64,000 nt of DNA from Parahoeflea olei. Lineage in GTDB: Bacteria; Pseudomonadota; Alphaproteobacteria; Rhizobiales; Rhizobiaceae. The position numbers were made by a program, and so were the translations under genes. Below the pieces are notes generated by a model. It worked only from the letters and a program-made list of their open reading frames with translations. It was not told where the DNA came from and ran no database searches. This document shows, piece by piece, positions 43,268 through 52,352 of the stretch. The stretch's first letter is position 1, and the number at the start of each line of letters is the position of its first letter. Location of the stretch: assembly GCF_001703635.1 (NCBI RefSeq), contig NZ_LQZT01000006.1:57330-121329 (forward strand). The letters run 5' to 3'.

Positions 43268-45186
43268 TGCGCCACCTTGTCCAGCGTGAAATCGGTCGGG
43301 TCGGGCCTGTGGGTCATTTCCCAGTAATCGACGAGCCGCCAGGGCTGGTTGATGGTGATGCGGCCGGTGGCGTTGCGGTACCAGGACTTGACGCTCGGAT
43401 GGCTCCAGACGAAATGCTTCAACTCGTCGTCCATGCGGGCATTGTAGCCGGCCTGCACGCCCTCGCGCAGCTCGATCCGGGTTGCGCCTTCGGCATGCAT
43501 CAGGTCGAGGCAGCCGACGACGTAGTTCATCTGGCACTCGGCCAGGAACGTGACGCTGCCACCATGCCCCAGGCCGGTGTTGGGGCCGTACATGACAAAC
43601 AGGTTCGGGAACCCTTCGACCGCGGTTCCGAGATAGGCGCGCGGATCGTCATCGCCCCAGATGTCGCGGATGGTCTTTCCCGACGAACCGGTGATGTCCA
43701 TCGGCCAGAGCATCCTGGAGGCCTGGAAGCCGGTGGCGAGCACCAGCATGTCGAGTTCGATCACCGTGCCGTCGGCGAGGCGGATCCCGTTGGGCAGCAC
43801 TTCCGCCACCGGGTCGGTGACCAGCTCGACGTGATCGCGCAACAGCATGTCGAACCAGCCGGCATCGGCGAGCACGCGCTTGCCGAAGGGCGGGTAGTCC
43901 GGCACCACTTTCGCCAGCAGATCGGGGCGGCCTTCGAGGCGGCGTTCGAAATAGCGCAGCATCGCCGCGCGCAGGCGGGCATTCAGGTCATTGATCGACT
44001 CGCTGCCGCCGGTCCAGTCGGGATCGATGCGCAACGCCTCGTAGAGACCGTCGCCAAAGCCCCAGAACAGCTGGAAGCGGTACCATCCGGCATAGAAGGG
44101 AACCGAGTTCAGCGCCCAGTGCTTGCCTTCGGCGACCTTGCGCAGGGCATTGGGGCTGCGCACGACCCAGCCGCCCGAGCGCTGGAAGACATGCAGCGAC
44201 TGCACCTCGTCGACGATGCCGGGGCCGACCTGCACCGCGCTCGCGCCGGTGCCGATCAGTCCCACCCGCTTGCCGCGCGGATCGGTGGTGTCGGTCCAGT
44301 CGGCGGTGTGCACCACCGGGCCGGCAAAGGACTCGATGCCGGGAATGCGCGGGATCGCCGGGCGGTTCAACTGGCCGACGGCGGTGATCAGGATCCGCGC
44401 CTCATGGACGGATTCGCCGTCGGGTCCGTTGACGGTGACCACCCAGAGGTCGCGTTGCTCGTCGAAGCGCGCCGACGCGACCTCCGAGCGGAACCGGATC
44501 ATCGCGCGGATGCCGAACCAGTCGGCCACCCTGGCGATGTATTTGCGGATCTCGTCCCTGCGCGAGAAATATTGCGGCCAGTCGTTGTTGGGCGCGAACG
44601 AGAACTGGTAGAAATGGTTCGGCGTGTCCACCGCGCAGCCGGGATAGCGGTTTTCGTACCAGGTGCCACCGACGTCATCGTTCTTCTCGAACACGGTGCA
44701 GGACACGCCCGCCTCGCGCAGGCGCACGGCGGCACAAACCCCGGAAACGCCGGCGCCGATGACGATCGCGGTCATTCCCTCCTTCAGCGCCGGGCTCGCC
44801 GGCCTGGCCCAGGATTCGCTGTCGGTGAAGCCCACCTGCTCGACCAGCAGGGGCACATATTCGGCGCTGACCTCGCCACCGACTGCAACGCTGAGCATTC
44901 TTCGCAGCAGGTCGGGCTCGAGATCCGCGAGCGCCGCCTGCGGACGGTCGGGACTGGCGAGAGCGTCCGCCAGCCGGTCGCGGATCCGCGACGCCACCTC
45001 GCTGGGGATCGACTGGGAATAGTCCCAGGGACCCGAGATATGCGGCGCTATGTCATCGAGGATCGCAAGATCCCCGGTGATCTGCACCAGCGCCATGGCG
45101 AGCGGAACGATGTCCGCCTCGTCAAGATGACGGCGGATCGAGGAGCGGTCTTCAGTCATCGGATGCACTTTCAATGGATCGGTCAT
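43264..45186 (-). CDS. Flavin-containing Baeyer-Villiger-type monooxygenase
   Basis: A 640-aa protein with a long N-terminal extension (about 135 residues) before the FAD motif AIVIGAGVSGVCAAVRLREA. The Baeyer-Villiger fingerprint FAGPVVHTADWTD is followed by the NADPH motif VGLIGTGASAVQVGPGI. Length and extension resemble 4-hydroxyacetophenone monooxygenase-like enzymes, which turn ketones into esters or lactones with NADPH and O2. It overlaps genes on both sides (ATGA), so it is part of the operon and suggests a ketone intermediate. Confidence 0.9.
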   Translation of the reverse strand: MTDPLKVHPMTEDRSSIRRHLDEADIVPLAMALVQITGDLAILDDIAPHISGPWDYSQSIPSEVASRIRDRLADALASPDRPQAALADLEPDLLRRMLSVAVGGEVSAEYVPLLVEQVGFTDSESWARPASPALKEGMTAIVIGAGVSGVCAAVRLREAGVSCTVFEKNDDVGGTWYENRYPGCAVDTPNHFYQFSFAPNNDWPQYFSRRDEIRKYIARVADWFGIRAMIRFRSEVASARFDEQRDLWVVTVNGPDGESVHEARILITAVGQLNRPAIPRIPGIESFAGPVVHTADWTDTTDPRGKRVGLIGTGASAVQVGPGIVDEVQSLHVFQRSGGWVVRSPNALRKVAEGKHWALNSVPFYAGWYRFQLFWGFGDGLYEALRIDPDWTGGSESINDLNARLRAAMLRYFERRLEGRPDLLAKVVPDYPPFGKRVLADAGWFDMLLRDHVELVTDPVAEVLPNGIRLADGTVIELDMLVLATGFQASRMLWPMDITGSSGKTIRDIWGDDDPRAYLGTAVEGFPNLFVMYGPNTGLGHGGSVTFLAECQMNYVVGCLDLMHAEGATRIELREGVQAGYNARMDDELKHFVWSHPSVKSWYRNATGRITINQPWRLVDYWEMTHRPDPTDFTLDKVAQ

Positions 45187-45980
45187 CGGCCGGTGAACTC
45201 CGGTGCGCGGCGGGCGGCAAAGGCTGCCACGGCTTCGGCATGGTCCTGCGTCGTGTGCGCGATCGCCTGCAGGGCGGACGAATATTCGAGAACGCTTGCG
45301 AGGCCGCTGCGGTGGGCCTCGCGGAGCAGGCGCTTGGTCATGCGCACGGCAACCGGCGGATTGGCGGCGATGCTGTCGGCGATCCGTCGGGCCGTGGCCA
45401 GCAGGTCGCCATCGGGGACAACCCGGGAGACGAGACCGAAAGCCAGTGCCTCGGATGCGGTGAGCGGATCACCCGTCAGCGCCATCTCGGCGGCGCGGGC
45501 ATATCCGACCACGCGCTGCAACAGGAAGGCACCGCCATCGCCCGGGACGATGCCGACCTTCACGAAGCTTTCGGCAAAGCGGGCGCTCTCAGCGGCGATG
45601 CGGATGTCGCACATGCAGGCGAGATCGCATCCGGCGCCGATCGCGGGGCCGTTGACCGCGGCGATCAGCGGGATCTCGACCGCTTCGAAGGCGAGCGGGA
45701 TGCGCTGAATGCCACGCCTGTAGGACTGCCGGGTTTGAGGCGGCGGCATGTCCGACATGCCGTCCTCGAGCATCTTCTTGAGATTGCCACCCGACGAGAA
45801 GCTCGAGCCGGCCCCGGTGACGATCGCCACGCGCAGGTCCGGATCGGAATCGGCTTCCTGGACCGCTGCCACCAATGCATCGATGACATCGTCATCGGAG
45901 ATCGCGTTGCGCGTTTCCGGGCGATTGAGGGTGATGGTTGCGACGAAGCCGTCGCGTTCGAGCAGAACCGGTTGGGTCAT
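45183..45980 (-). CDS. Enoyl-CoA hydratase/isomerase family protein (crotonase)
   Basis: A 265-aa crotonase. Oxyanion-hole segments are SSFSSGGNLKKM (about residues 60-71) and NGPAIGAGCDLACMCDIRIA. At the two catalytic Glu positions of classical hydratase it has Asp (GCDLA) and a non-acidic residue, with Asp in VPGDGG instead, a pattern seen in diverged crotonases, so the reaction (hydration, isomerisation or hydrolysis) is open. It overlaps the monooxygenase by ATGA. Confidence 0.88.
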   Translation of the reverse strand: MTQPVLLERDGFVATITLNRPETRNAISDDDVIDALVAAVQEADSDPDLRVAIVTGAGSSFSSGGNLKKMLEDGMSDMPPPQTRQSYRRGIQRIPLAFEAVEIPLIAAVNGPAIGAGCDLACMCDIRIAAESARFAESFVKVGIVPGDGGAFLLQRVVGYARAAEMALTGDPLTASEALAFGLVSRVVPDGDLLATARRIADSIAANPPVAVRMTKRLLREAHRSGLASVLEYSSALQAIAHTTQDHAEAVAAFAARRAPEFTGR

Positions 45981-46015
45981 GATGTCCTCCGCTGGTGGCG
46001 CCATGCCACCCCTTG

Positions 46016-47179
46016 TCAACGCAGCCCGAGGCCGCGGGCGATAATGCCTCTGAGAATTTCGCGCGTTCCTCCACGCAGCGAGAAGGATGGCGCCGCCAGG
46101 ATCGTGGTCGCAAGGCAGCCGGCCAGCGCCGGATCGTCCTGTCGCGCCTCGACGCCGAGAATCAGGCGAACGATATCGGGGATCTCCTGTTCGAGCACAG
46201 CGCCCAGATCCTTGACCAGCGCCGCCTGGATGGCGGGATCCTCGCCCTGGTCGATCAGGCGCGAGACGCCCATGGACATGGCCCGCAACGTGACCAGATG
46301 CGCCGCGATCCGACCGAGGGCCGCGGTGCCCGCGGCGTCGGGCGCGCCGCGCAGGCCGCGCGCCAGTTCGACCACGGTCTGGAACGAGGACAGGAAGCGC
46401 TCCGGGCCGCTGCGCTCGAGCGTCAGTTCGCTCGTGACCTGGGCCCAGCCGTCCCCCTCCCTGCCGAGCAGCGCCTCGTCGGAGACCGTCACGTCGGTAA
46501 AGGTCACCTCGTTGAAATGATGCTCTCCGGCGAGCGAGACCACCGGACGAATGCTCAGGCCCGGCGTGGTCATGTCGATCAGGAACTGGCTCATGCCACC
46601 GTGCCGGTTGTCCGAGTCGGCGCTGTCGGTGCGGCAGAACAGGATCATGTAGTGCGAGCGGTGGGCGTTCGAGGTCCACAGCTTGGTGCCGTTGATGAGA
46701 TAGCCGCCTTCCACCTTGCGGGCCCGGCAGCGCACCGCCGCGAGGTCGGAGCCGGCATCGGGCTCGCTCATGCCGATGCAGAAATAGCATTCCCCCGAAG
46801 CGATCTTCGGCAGGATGGTGCGGCGCTGCTCTTCGTTGCCGTAGCGCAGGAGCAGCGCACCGCTCTGCCTGTCGGCGATCCAGTGCGCCATCACCGGCGC
46901 ACCGGCGGCCAGCAGTTCCTCGAGCACCACATAACGCTCGGCCATGGTGCGTTCACCGCCGCCGTAGCGGGCGGGCAAGGCCATGCCGATCCAGCCGCGC
47001 GCGCCAAGCCTGCGGCTGAAGCCGGTGTCGAAGCCGTTCCACGATTCCGCGCGCTGAGCCGGGGTCCGGCTGCCCAGTTCTTCCTTGAGAAAGGCGCGAA
47101 CCTCTGCGCGCAGCGCCTCTGCGCGCAGCGCCTCGGTGCTGCTCGGTCCGGAGGGTGGGGTCTGGGTCTGGAAGGTCAT
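46016..47179 (-). CDS. Acyl-CoA dehydrogenase
   Basis: A 387-aa FAD enzyme with CFIGMSEPDAGSDLAAVRCR, INGTKLWTSNAHRSHYMILF and a C-terminal SLRGGTREILRGIIARGLGL. The Glu of the usual Y-E-G-T motif is replaced (RGGT); a Glu in LTLERSGPERF might serve, as in isovaleryl-CoA-type enzymes. The N-terminal region has an in-frame 15-bp duplication (47101-47130, EALRA twice). It is the first gene of the second transcription unit, with an inverted-repeat operator just upstream. Confidence 0.9.
   Translation of the reverse strand: MTFQTQTPPSGPSSTEALRAEALRAEVRAFLKEELGSRTPAQRAESWNGFDTGFSRRLGARGWIGMALPARYGGGERTMAERYVVLEELLAAGAPVMAHWIADRQSGALLLRYGNEEQRRTILPKIASGECYFCIGMSEPDAGSDLAAVRCRARKVEGGYLINGTKLWTSNAHRSHYMILFCRTDSADSDNRHGGMSQFLIDMTTPGLSIRPVVSLAGEHHFNEVTFTDVTVSDEALLGREGDGWAQVTSELTLERSGPERFLSSFQTVVELARGLRGAPDAAGTAALGRIAAHLVTLRAMSMGVSRLIDQGEDPAIQAALVKDLGAVLEQEIPDIVRLILGVEARQDDPALAGCLATTILAAPSFSLRGGTREILRGIIARGLGLR
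47101..47130 (-). repeat. Exact 15-bp tandem duplication in the acyl-CoA dehydrogenase N-terminus
   Basis: CCTCTGCGCGCAGCG occurs twice in a row on the plus strand, adding five residues (EALRA) in frame. It lies in the unconserved N-terminus, so it is probably neutral. Confidence 0.9.
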
Positions 47180-47195
47180 GCTGAGATCCTTGATG

Positions 47196-47209
47196 ATACT
47201 CGGTAGTAT
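47196..47209 (-). promoter_or_regulatory. Inverted-repeat operator upstream of the acyl-CoA dehydrogenase
   Basis: ATACT-CGGT-AGTAT: 5-bp arms and a 4-bp spacer, 16 bp before the ATG at 47179, in the only promoter-sized gap (68 bp) in the middle of the array that also carries this motif. It shares arms and spacing with the site at 63262-63277. Probable TetR-type binding site. Confidence 0.65.
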
Positions 47210-47247
47210 TTCTTGCGAACAGGCTTCCGTCAATAGGCCGGCACCGG

Positions 47248-48222
47248 TCAGGCCAGCCTGGGAGCCAGGCTCGACGGATCGCCGGCGTTGAGCCAGGCCG
47301 CGACCACGTCCCTGGTCTGGCGGTGGAAATCAGCCATGGTCTCGCGCGTGACATAGCCCATGTGCGGAGACAGGATCAGGTTCGATCCCACCTCCCGTAG
47401 CGGATCGCCCGGCGGCAGCGGCTCCTGGTCGAAGACATCGAGCGCCGCGCCACCGATCTCGCCCGACTGCAAGGCCGCGATCAGCGCCGCCTGGTCGATC
47501 AGCGGCCCGCGTGCGGTGTTGACCAGCAGCGCGTCGCGCTTCATGCGCCTGAGCTGGCGCGGGCCGATCAGGCCGCGGGTCTCCGCCGTCAGGCGAACAT
47601 GCAGCGACAGCACATCGGCGGCCTCGAAAAGCCTGTCCGGCTCCATCAGCTTGACATGCGATGGCAATTCGCGCGCCATCCTGCTCCGGCTTGTGGCGCA
47701 CACCTTCATCCCGAAGGCGTGGGCGTAGCCCGCCACCATCGCCGCGACGGTCCCGAAGCCGACCAGCCCCAGCACCGCGCCCTCCAGCATCCGGCCCGGC
47801 GCCCCGGCCCAGGCGCCCGCGCGCATGCCGACATCCTGCGCAGGGATCTTGCGCGCAAGAGCCAGGATCAGTCCCCAGGTCAGTTCCGCCGTGGCCCGCT
47901 GCCCGCGCCCGTTCGATGTGCCGAAGACGTCGATCCCGCGTTGGCTGGCGGCCTCGAGGTCGATCGCGGCATTCCAGACACCGGTGGTGACGATGCATTT
48001 CAACCGTGGCAGCCGCTCGATCAGCGCGCGCGACACGGCCTGGCGCTCCCGCATCAGGCAGACCATGTCGAACCCGGCCAGCGCTTCGACGGCAGCGTCG
48101 AGCGGGCCGAGATTGTCGCGGAACACCACGATCTCCGCACGGCCATCGAGGCCGCTCCAGTCGGCCAGGGTCAGTGCGAGGCCCTGATAATCGTCGAGAA
48201 TGGCGACACGCGGCAGGCTCAT
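47248..48222 (-). CDS. D-2-hydroxyacid dehydrogenase family protein
   Basis: A 324-aa NAD-dependent dehydrogenase of the phosphoglycerate dehydrogenase type: VLGLVGFGTVAAMVAGYAHA (nucleotide fold), LVNTARGPLIDQAALIAALQ with the substrate Arg, and ILSPHMGYVTRETM with the catalytic His. It overlaps the permease gene by ATGA and ends the first transcription unit. It may reduce or oxidise a 2-oxo/2-hydroxy acid product of the pathway. Confidence 0.88.
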   Translation of the reverse strand: MSLPRVAILDDYQGLALTLADWSGLDGRAEIVVFRDNLGPLDAAVEALAGFDMVCLMRERQAVSRALIERLPRLKCIVTTGVWNAAIDLEAASQRGIDVFGTSNGRGQRATAELTWGLILALARKIPAQDVGMRAGAWAGAPGRMLEGAVLGLVGFGTVAAMVAGYAHAFGMKVCATSRSRMARELPSHVKLMEPDRLFEAADVLSLHVRLTAETRGLIGPRQLRRMKRDALLVNTARGPLIDQAALIAALQSGEIGGAALDVFDQEPLPPGDPLREVGSNLILSPHMGYVTRETMADFHRQTRDVVAAWLNAGDPSSLAPRLA

Positions 48223-49166
48223 CTCGACGCCCGGAGCTTCGAGACCCAACGCGACAGATCCGACATCAGGCCCATGATGCCGGCGCGCAGCACCATCACA
48301 AGCGTCATGAAGATCAGCCCCTGCACCACCAGCACCCATTCGCCCAGACCCGCGAGCTGGTTCTGCATGCCGACGATGAAGGCGGCTCCCAGCAGCGGAC
48401 CGAAAATCGAGCCGATGCCCCCGACCAGGGTCATCAGGATGACTTCGCCCGACATGCCCCAGTGCACGTCCGTGAGGCTCGCGAGCTGGAAGATCACCGC
48501 CTTGGTTGCCCCGGCGATGCCGGAGAGACCGGCCGAGAGCACGAATGCGATCAGCTTGAACCTGTCGACGTCATAGCCGAGGCTGATGGCGCGGGGCTCG
48601 TTGTCGCGGATCGCCTTCAGCACCTGGCCGAAGGGCGAATGGATGACGCGATAGATCAGCCCGAAGCCCGCCAGGAAGATGGCCAGCACGACGTAATACA
48701 GCACCCGGTCGTTGGAGATGTCGATCATGCCGAGGATCGCGCGGCGCGGGACCGGCTGCAGCCCGTTTTCCCCGCCGGTGAAGGGCGCGCTCATGAAGAC
48801 GAAGAACAGCATCTGCGCGAAGGCGAGCGTGATCATCGTCATGTAGATGCCCTTGCGGCGGATGCAGAGCGCGCCGACCACCAGGCCCAGAACCGCCGCG
48901 ATCGCCCCGCCGGCCAGGATGCCGAGTTCCGTCGGCCACCCCAGCACCTTGATCGTCTGCGCCGAGACATAGGCCGCCGAGCCGAAGAACATGGCATGGC
49001 CGAAGGAGAGGATGCCCGCAAAGCCCAGGAGCAGGTTGAAGGCGCTCGCAAACAGCGCGAAACACAGCACCTTCATCAAAAGCACAGGATAGACGAAGGC
49101 CGGCGCCGCGAGGGCGATGGCGAGGAGAGCGAGTCCGATCAGGATTTTACGCGGATTTGCAAACAT
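48219..49166 (-). CDS. Branched-chain amino acid-type ABC transporter permease (LivM-like)
   Basis: A 315-aa membrane protein with about nine helices, LLLGFAGILSFGHAMFFGSA near the N-terminus and the EAA-type loop AIRDNEPRAISLGYDVDRFK. Forms the translocation pore with the LivH-like protein next to it (3-bp gap). In this catabolic context the importer probably carries a carboxylate or aromatic/alicyclic acid rather than leucine. Confidence 0.93.
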   Translation of the reverse strand: MFANPRKILIGLALLAIALAAPAFVYPVLLMKVLCFALFASAFNLLLGFAGILSFGHAMFFGSAAYVSAQTIKVLGWPTELGILAGGAIAAVLGLVVGALCIRRKGIYMTMITLAFAQMLFFVFMSAPFTGGENGLQPVPRRAILGMIDISNDRVLYYVVLAIFLAGFGLIYRVIHSPFGQVLKAIRDNEPRAISLGYDVDRFKLIAFVLSAGLSGIAGATKAVIFQLASLTDVHWGMSGEVILMTLVGGIGSIFGPLLGAAFIVGMQNQLAGLGEWVLVVQGLIFMTLVMVLRAGIMGLMSDLSRWVSKLRASR

Positions 49167-49169
49167 GGC

Positions 49170-50051
49170 CTATTGCTCCTGCCCGAACAGCCCGGCCGGC
49201 CGAAGCAGCAAGACGATCGCCATGATGACGAACACGACGGTGTTGGACATTTCCGGAATGAACACTTTCGCGAGCCCCTCGATCACGCCGAGCGCAAAGC
49301 CGGTGACGATCGCGCCCATGATCGAATTCAGCCCGCCGATCACCACCACCGCAAAGACGGTGATAATGACATGCGACCCCATCAGCGGGCTCACGTTCTG
49401 GACCGGAGCCGCGATGACACCCGCGAGCGCAGCAAGCGCCACGCCGAAGCCGTAGGTCAGCGTGATCAGCAGCGGCACGTTGATGCCGAAGGCGCGGACG
49501 AGAACCGGATCCTCGGTGGCGGCGCGCAGATAGGCGCCGAGCTTCGTGCGCTCGATCACGAACCAGGTGCCGAAACAGATCACGAGCGCCATCACGACGA
49601 TGAAGATGCGATAGTGGGGCAGGAACATGAAGCCCAGGCGCACGCCGCCGGGAATCGGATTGGTGTAGATCTGCCCGGTCGAGCCGAAATAGTAGCGAAA
49701 CACGCCCTCGGCCACGAGGGCGAAGCCGAAGGTGAACAACAGCCCGAACAGATGGTCCTTGTCGTAGAGGTGGCGCAGGAAAACCCGCTCCAGCACGATC
49801 CCCCCTGCCCCGACCACCAGCGGCGCGAGCACGAGCGCGTACCAGAAACCGAGACCCAGCCAGCTCGCCATCATCCAGGCCACGAAGGCGCCGAGCATGT
49901 ATTGCGCGCCATGGGCGAAATTGATGACCTTGAGCATGCCGAAGATGACGGCCAGGCCGAGGCTCAGGATCGCGTAGGTCGCTCCATTGATCAGGCCGAG
50001 CACGAGCTGGCCCAACAGAAGCGGCAACGGAACTCCGAAGATCACATCCAT
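49170..50051 (-). CDS. Branched-chain amino acid-type ABC transporter permease (LivH-like)
   Basis: A 293-aa membrane protein: GLINGATYAILSLGLAVIFG, MLKVINFAHGAQYMLGAFVA and RAATEDPVLVRAFGINVPLL (cytoplasmic ATPase-contact loop) are family landmarks. Start MDVIFGVPLPLLLGQLVLGL at 50051 follows AAAAGGGGGAAAAG on the minus strand. It pairs with the LivM-like permease. Confidence 0.93.
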   Translation of the reverse strand: MDVIFGVPLPLLLGQLVLGLINGATYAILSLGLAVIFGMLKVINFAHGAQYMLGAFVAWMMASWLGLGFWYALVLAPLVVGAGGIVLERVFLRHLYDKDHLFGLLFTFGFALVAEGVFRYYFGSTGQIYTNPIPGGVRLGFMFLPHYRIFIVVMALVICFGTWFVIERTKLGAYLRAATEDPVLVRAFGINVPLLITLTYGFGVALAALAGVIAAPVQNVSPLMGSHVIITVFAVVVIGGLNSIMGAIVTGFALGVIEGLAKVFIPEMSNTVVFVIMAIVLLLRPAGLFGQEQ

Positions 50052-50070
50052 CTTTTCCCCCTTTTGCGCT

Positions 50071-50784
50071 TCAGACGGCGAGATACTCGTGCAACCGGTC
50101 GATCGCACCGGCGATATCGGCGGCCAGGATATGTTCGGCGATCAGCCCGTCCTCCATCACGTAGTGGCGGTCGGCGACGCTCGAGGCGAAATGAAAGTTC
50201 TGCTCGACGAGAAGGATCGTGTAGCCGCGCTCCTTCAGGATCCGGATCGCATCGCCGATGTTCTGGATGATCACCGGCGCCAGTCCTTCGGTGGGCTCGT
50301 CGAGCAGCAGGAAGCGCGACCCGGTGCGCAGGATGCGCCCGATCGCCAACATCTGCTGCTCGCCGCCCGACAGCCGGGTCCCCTGGCTGCGGCGGCGCTC
50401 GGCAAGGTTCGGGAACAGGGTGTAGATCTCCTCGACCGACATCCCGCCCGGCGCGATGACCGGTGGCAACACCAGGTTCTCCTCCACCGAAAGCGAGGAG
50501 AAGATGCCTCGGTGCTCCGGACACCAGGCCGCCCCGAGGCGGGCGATCCGGTTCGACGGCGCCGCAATCACCTCGGTGCCCTGCAGCAGGACCGAGCCGT
50601 AACGCTTCGGGATCGCACCCATGATGCATTTGAGCGTGGTCGACTTGCCCGCGCCGTTGCGGCCAAGCAAGGTCACGAGTTCACCCTGGCGGATCTCGAG
50701 GGCGACACCGTGGAGCGCTTTGCTCTCGCCATAATAGGCCTGCAGATCCCTGACCTGCAGTACGAGTTCGGCATCAGGCTGCAT
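50071..50784 (-). CDS. Branched-chain amino acid-type ABC transporter ATPase (LivF-like)
   Basis: A 237-aa ATPase with Walker A LLGRNGAGKSTTLKCIMG, Q-loop region, signature LSGGEQQMLAIGR and Walker B FLLLDEPTEGLAP. LivF types have this short form and the EGLAP motif. It overlaps the LivG-like gene by 11 bp. Drives uptake with the second ATPase. Confidence 0.95.
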   Translation of the reverse strand: MQPDAELVLQVRDLQAYYGESKALHGVALEIRQGELVTLLGRNGAGKSTTLKCIMGAIPKRYGSVLLQGTEVIAAPSNRIARLGAAWCPEHRGIFSSLSVEENLVLPPVIAPGGMSVEEIYTLFPNLAERRRSQGTRLSGGEQQMLAIGRILRTGSRFLLLDEPTEGLAPVIIQNIGDAIRILKERGYTILLVEQNFHFASSVADRHYVMEDGLIAEHILAADIAGAIDRLHEYLAV

Positions 50785-51532
50785 CGGACCGCCCCACATA
50801 GGATTCAATCACGCGCGGATCGCTGGAGACTTCGGCATAGGTTCCCTCGGCGAGAACCTCACCGCGGGCAAGCACGGTGATGCGGTCGCACAGACGGGCG
50901 ACCACATGCATGTTGTGCTCCACCATCAGGATGGTGCGACCATGCGAGGCCTTTTCCAGAAGATCGGCAATACGGCCGATGTCCTCCGTCCCGAGCCCCG
51001 CCATCGGCTCGTCGAGCAGCATCAGTTCCGGCTCGAAGGCAAGCGTCGTGGCGAGCTCCAGCGCCCGCTTGCTGCCATAGGGCAAGGTACCCGCCGGCTC
51101 CGCGCCGCGGCCGCCCAGCCCCACATCGGCAAGCAGGCTTTCGGCCCGATCGTTCAGCTCGTTCAGGCTGGTCTCGTTCTGCCAGAACCGGTAGGACACG
51201 CCCTTGCCGTGCTGGAGCGCCAGGCGGACGTTTTCGAGCAGCGTCAGCCGCGGAAAGACCGCCGAGATCTGGAAGGAGCGAAGGATGCCGAGATCCGGCA
51301 GGCGCGCCGCCTTGACGCGGGAGATGTCCTGGCCCTTGTAGAGGATGGTTCCTTCGGTCGGCGTCAGGAACCGCGTGATCAGGTTGAAGAAGGTCGACTT
51401 GCCGGCGCCGTTCGGCCCGATCAGGGCGTGAAAGCCGTGGCGCCTGACCTTCAGGTCGACGTCCTTGATGGCCGTGAAGCCGCCGAATGCCTTGGTCAAG
51501 CCCCGGGTCTCGAGAATGCTCTCGTCGCTCAC
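50774..51532 (-). CDS. Branched-chain amino acid-type ABC transporter ATPase (LivG-like)
   Basis: A 252-aa ATPase. Walker A is LIGPNGAGKSTFFNLITRFL, the signature is the LivG-type LPYGSKRALELA, and Walker B is LMLLDEPMAGLGTED. The start is GTG 51532, overlapping the stop of the preceding SDR (GTGA); no ATG fits, and the open frame further upstream is shadow. Confidence 0.93.
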   Translation of the reverse strand: MSDESILETRGLTKAFGGFTAIKDVDLKVRRHGFHALIGPNGAGKSTFFNLITRFLTPTEGTILYKGQDISRVKAARLPDLGILRSFQISAVFPRLTLLENVRLALQHGKGVSYRFWQNETSLNELNDRAESLLADVGLGGRGAEPAGTLPYGSKRALELATTLAFEPELMLLDEPMAGLGTEDIGRIADLLEKASHGRTILMVEHNMHVVARLCDRITVLARGEVLAEGTYAEVSSDPRVIESYVGRSDAA

Positions 51533-52329
51533 TTGGCAGCCTCCGCGTTCACGGCCGGGCGACATCCGCCGAACATTTCCCAGGGCGCGGCGGTCAGCCA
51601 GCCGCAGTCGACGGGCAGGTCGATGCCGGTGATGGCGGAGGCGCGGTCCGAGGCCAGGAACTCGACCGCCTCGGCCACTTCCACGGGCTCTACCGAGCGA
51701 CCCATGGCGGCATGGGTATCGAAATCCCCGCCGTAATAGCGCGTCCCCTGCCGGCGGTGCTTGAGGATGCGCTCGACCAGCGTCACGCCAGGCGAGACCG
51801 AATTCACGCGCACGCCCGAGCGCCCCCACTCACCGGACAGATTGCGGGTCAGGCCGATGACGGCCGCCTTCGAGGTTCCGTAGGCGACCAGCGGCGACGA
51901 GAACAGGCCGGTCACCGAGGCAATGTTGACGATGCTGCCCGCGCCGCGTTCGGCCATGCGCGTGCCGAAGATGCGGTTCGCCTGCCAGGTCCCGTCGAGA
52001 TTGACCTGCATGACCCGCGACCAGGCATCGTCGGTCATGCGGTGCGGCGGGAGGCTTTCCTGGAACGCGCCGGAGGAGACGACCAGCGCGCTGACCGGCC
52101 CGAGCTCGGCCTCGATCCGGGACGCGGCCTCCGTCATGGCCTCGGCATCGGTCACATCAAGCGCGATGCCCATGCAATCGGCCTGCTCGCTGGCAACGGC
52201 GCGGGCGGCGTCGGCATCGATGTCGGCTGCCACGACGCGCCAGCCCCTGCCGGCCATCACCTTGACGGTCGCCGCGCCGATCCCGTTGCCGCCGCCGATC
52301 ACGACGGCGATTTTCTTTTGTTGCATCAT
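51529..52329 (-). CDS. SDR-family oxidoreductase
   Basis: A 266-aa short-chain dehydrogenase: VVIGGGNGIGAATVKVMAGR, LVVSSGAF, SIVNIASVTGLFSSPLVAYG with catalytic Ser, and YGTSK. A good ribosome-binding site (AGGAGGCC) precedes ATG 52329, so the longer start at 52350 is less likely. Position between MaoC and the transporter suggests a 3-hydroxyacyl-CoA or alicyclic alcohol substrate. Confidence 0.88.
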   Translation of the reverse strand: MMQQKKIAVVIGGGNGIGAATVKVMAGRGWRVVAADIDADAARAVASEQADCMGIALDVTDAEAMTEAASRIEAELGPVSALVVSSGAFQESLPPHRMTDDAWSRVMQVNLDGTWQANRIFGTRMAERGAGSIVNIASVTGLFSSPLVAYGTSKAAVIGLTRNLSGEWGRSGVRVNSVSPGVTLVERILKHRRQGTRYYGGDFDTHAAMGRSVEPVEVAEAVEFLASDRASAITGIDLPVDCGWLTAAPWEMFGGCRPAVNAEAAK

Positions 52330-52352
52330 GGCCTCCTCCATCCGTTTCATTG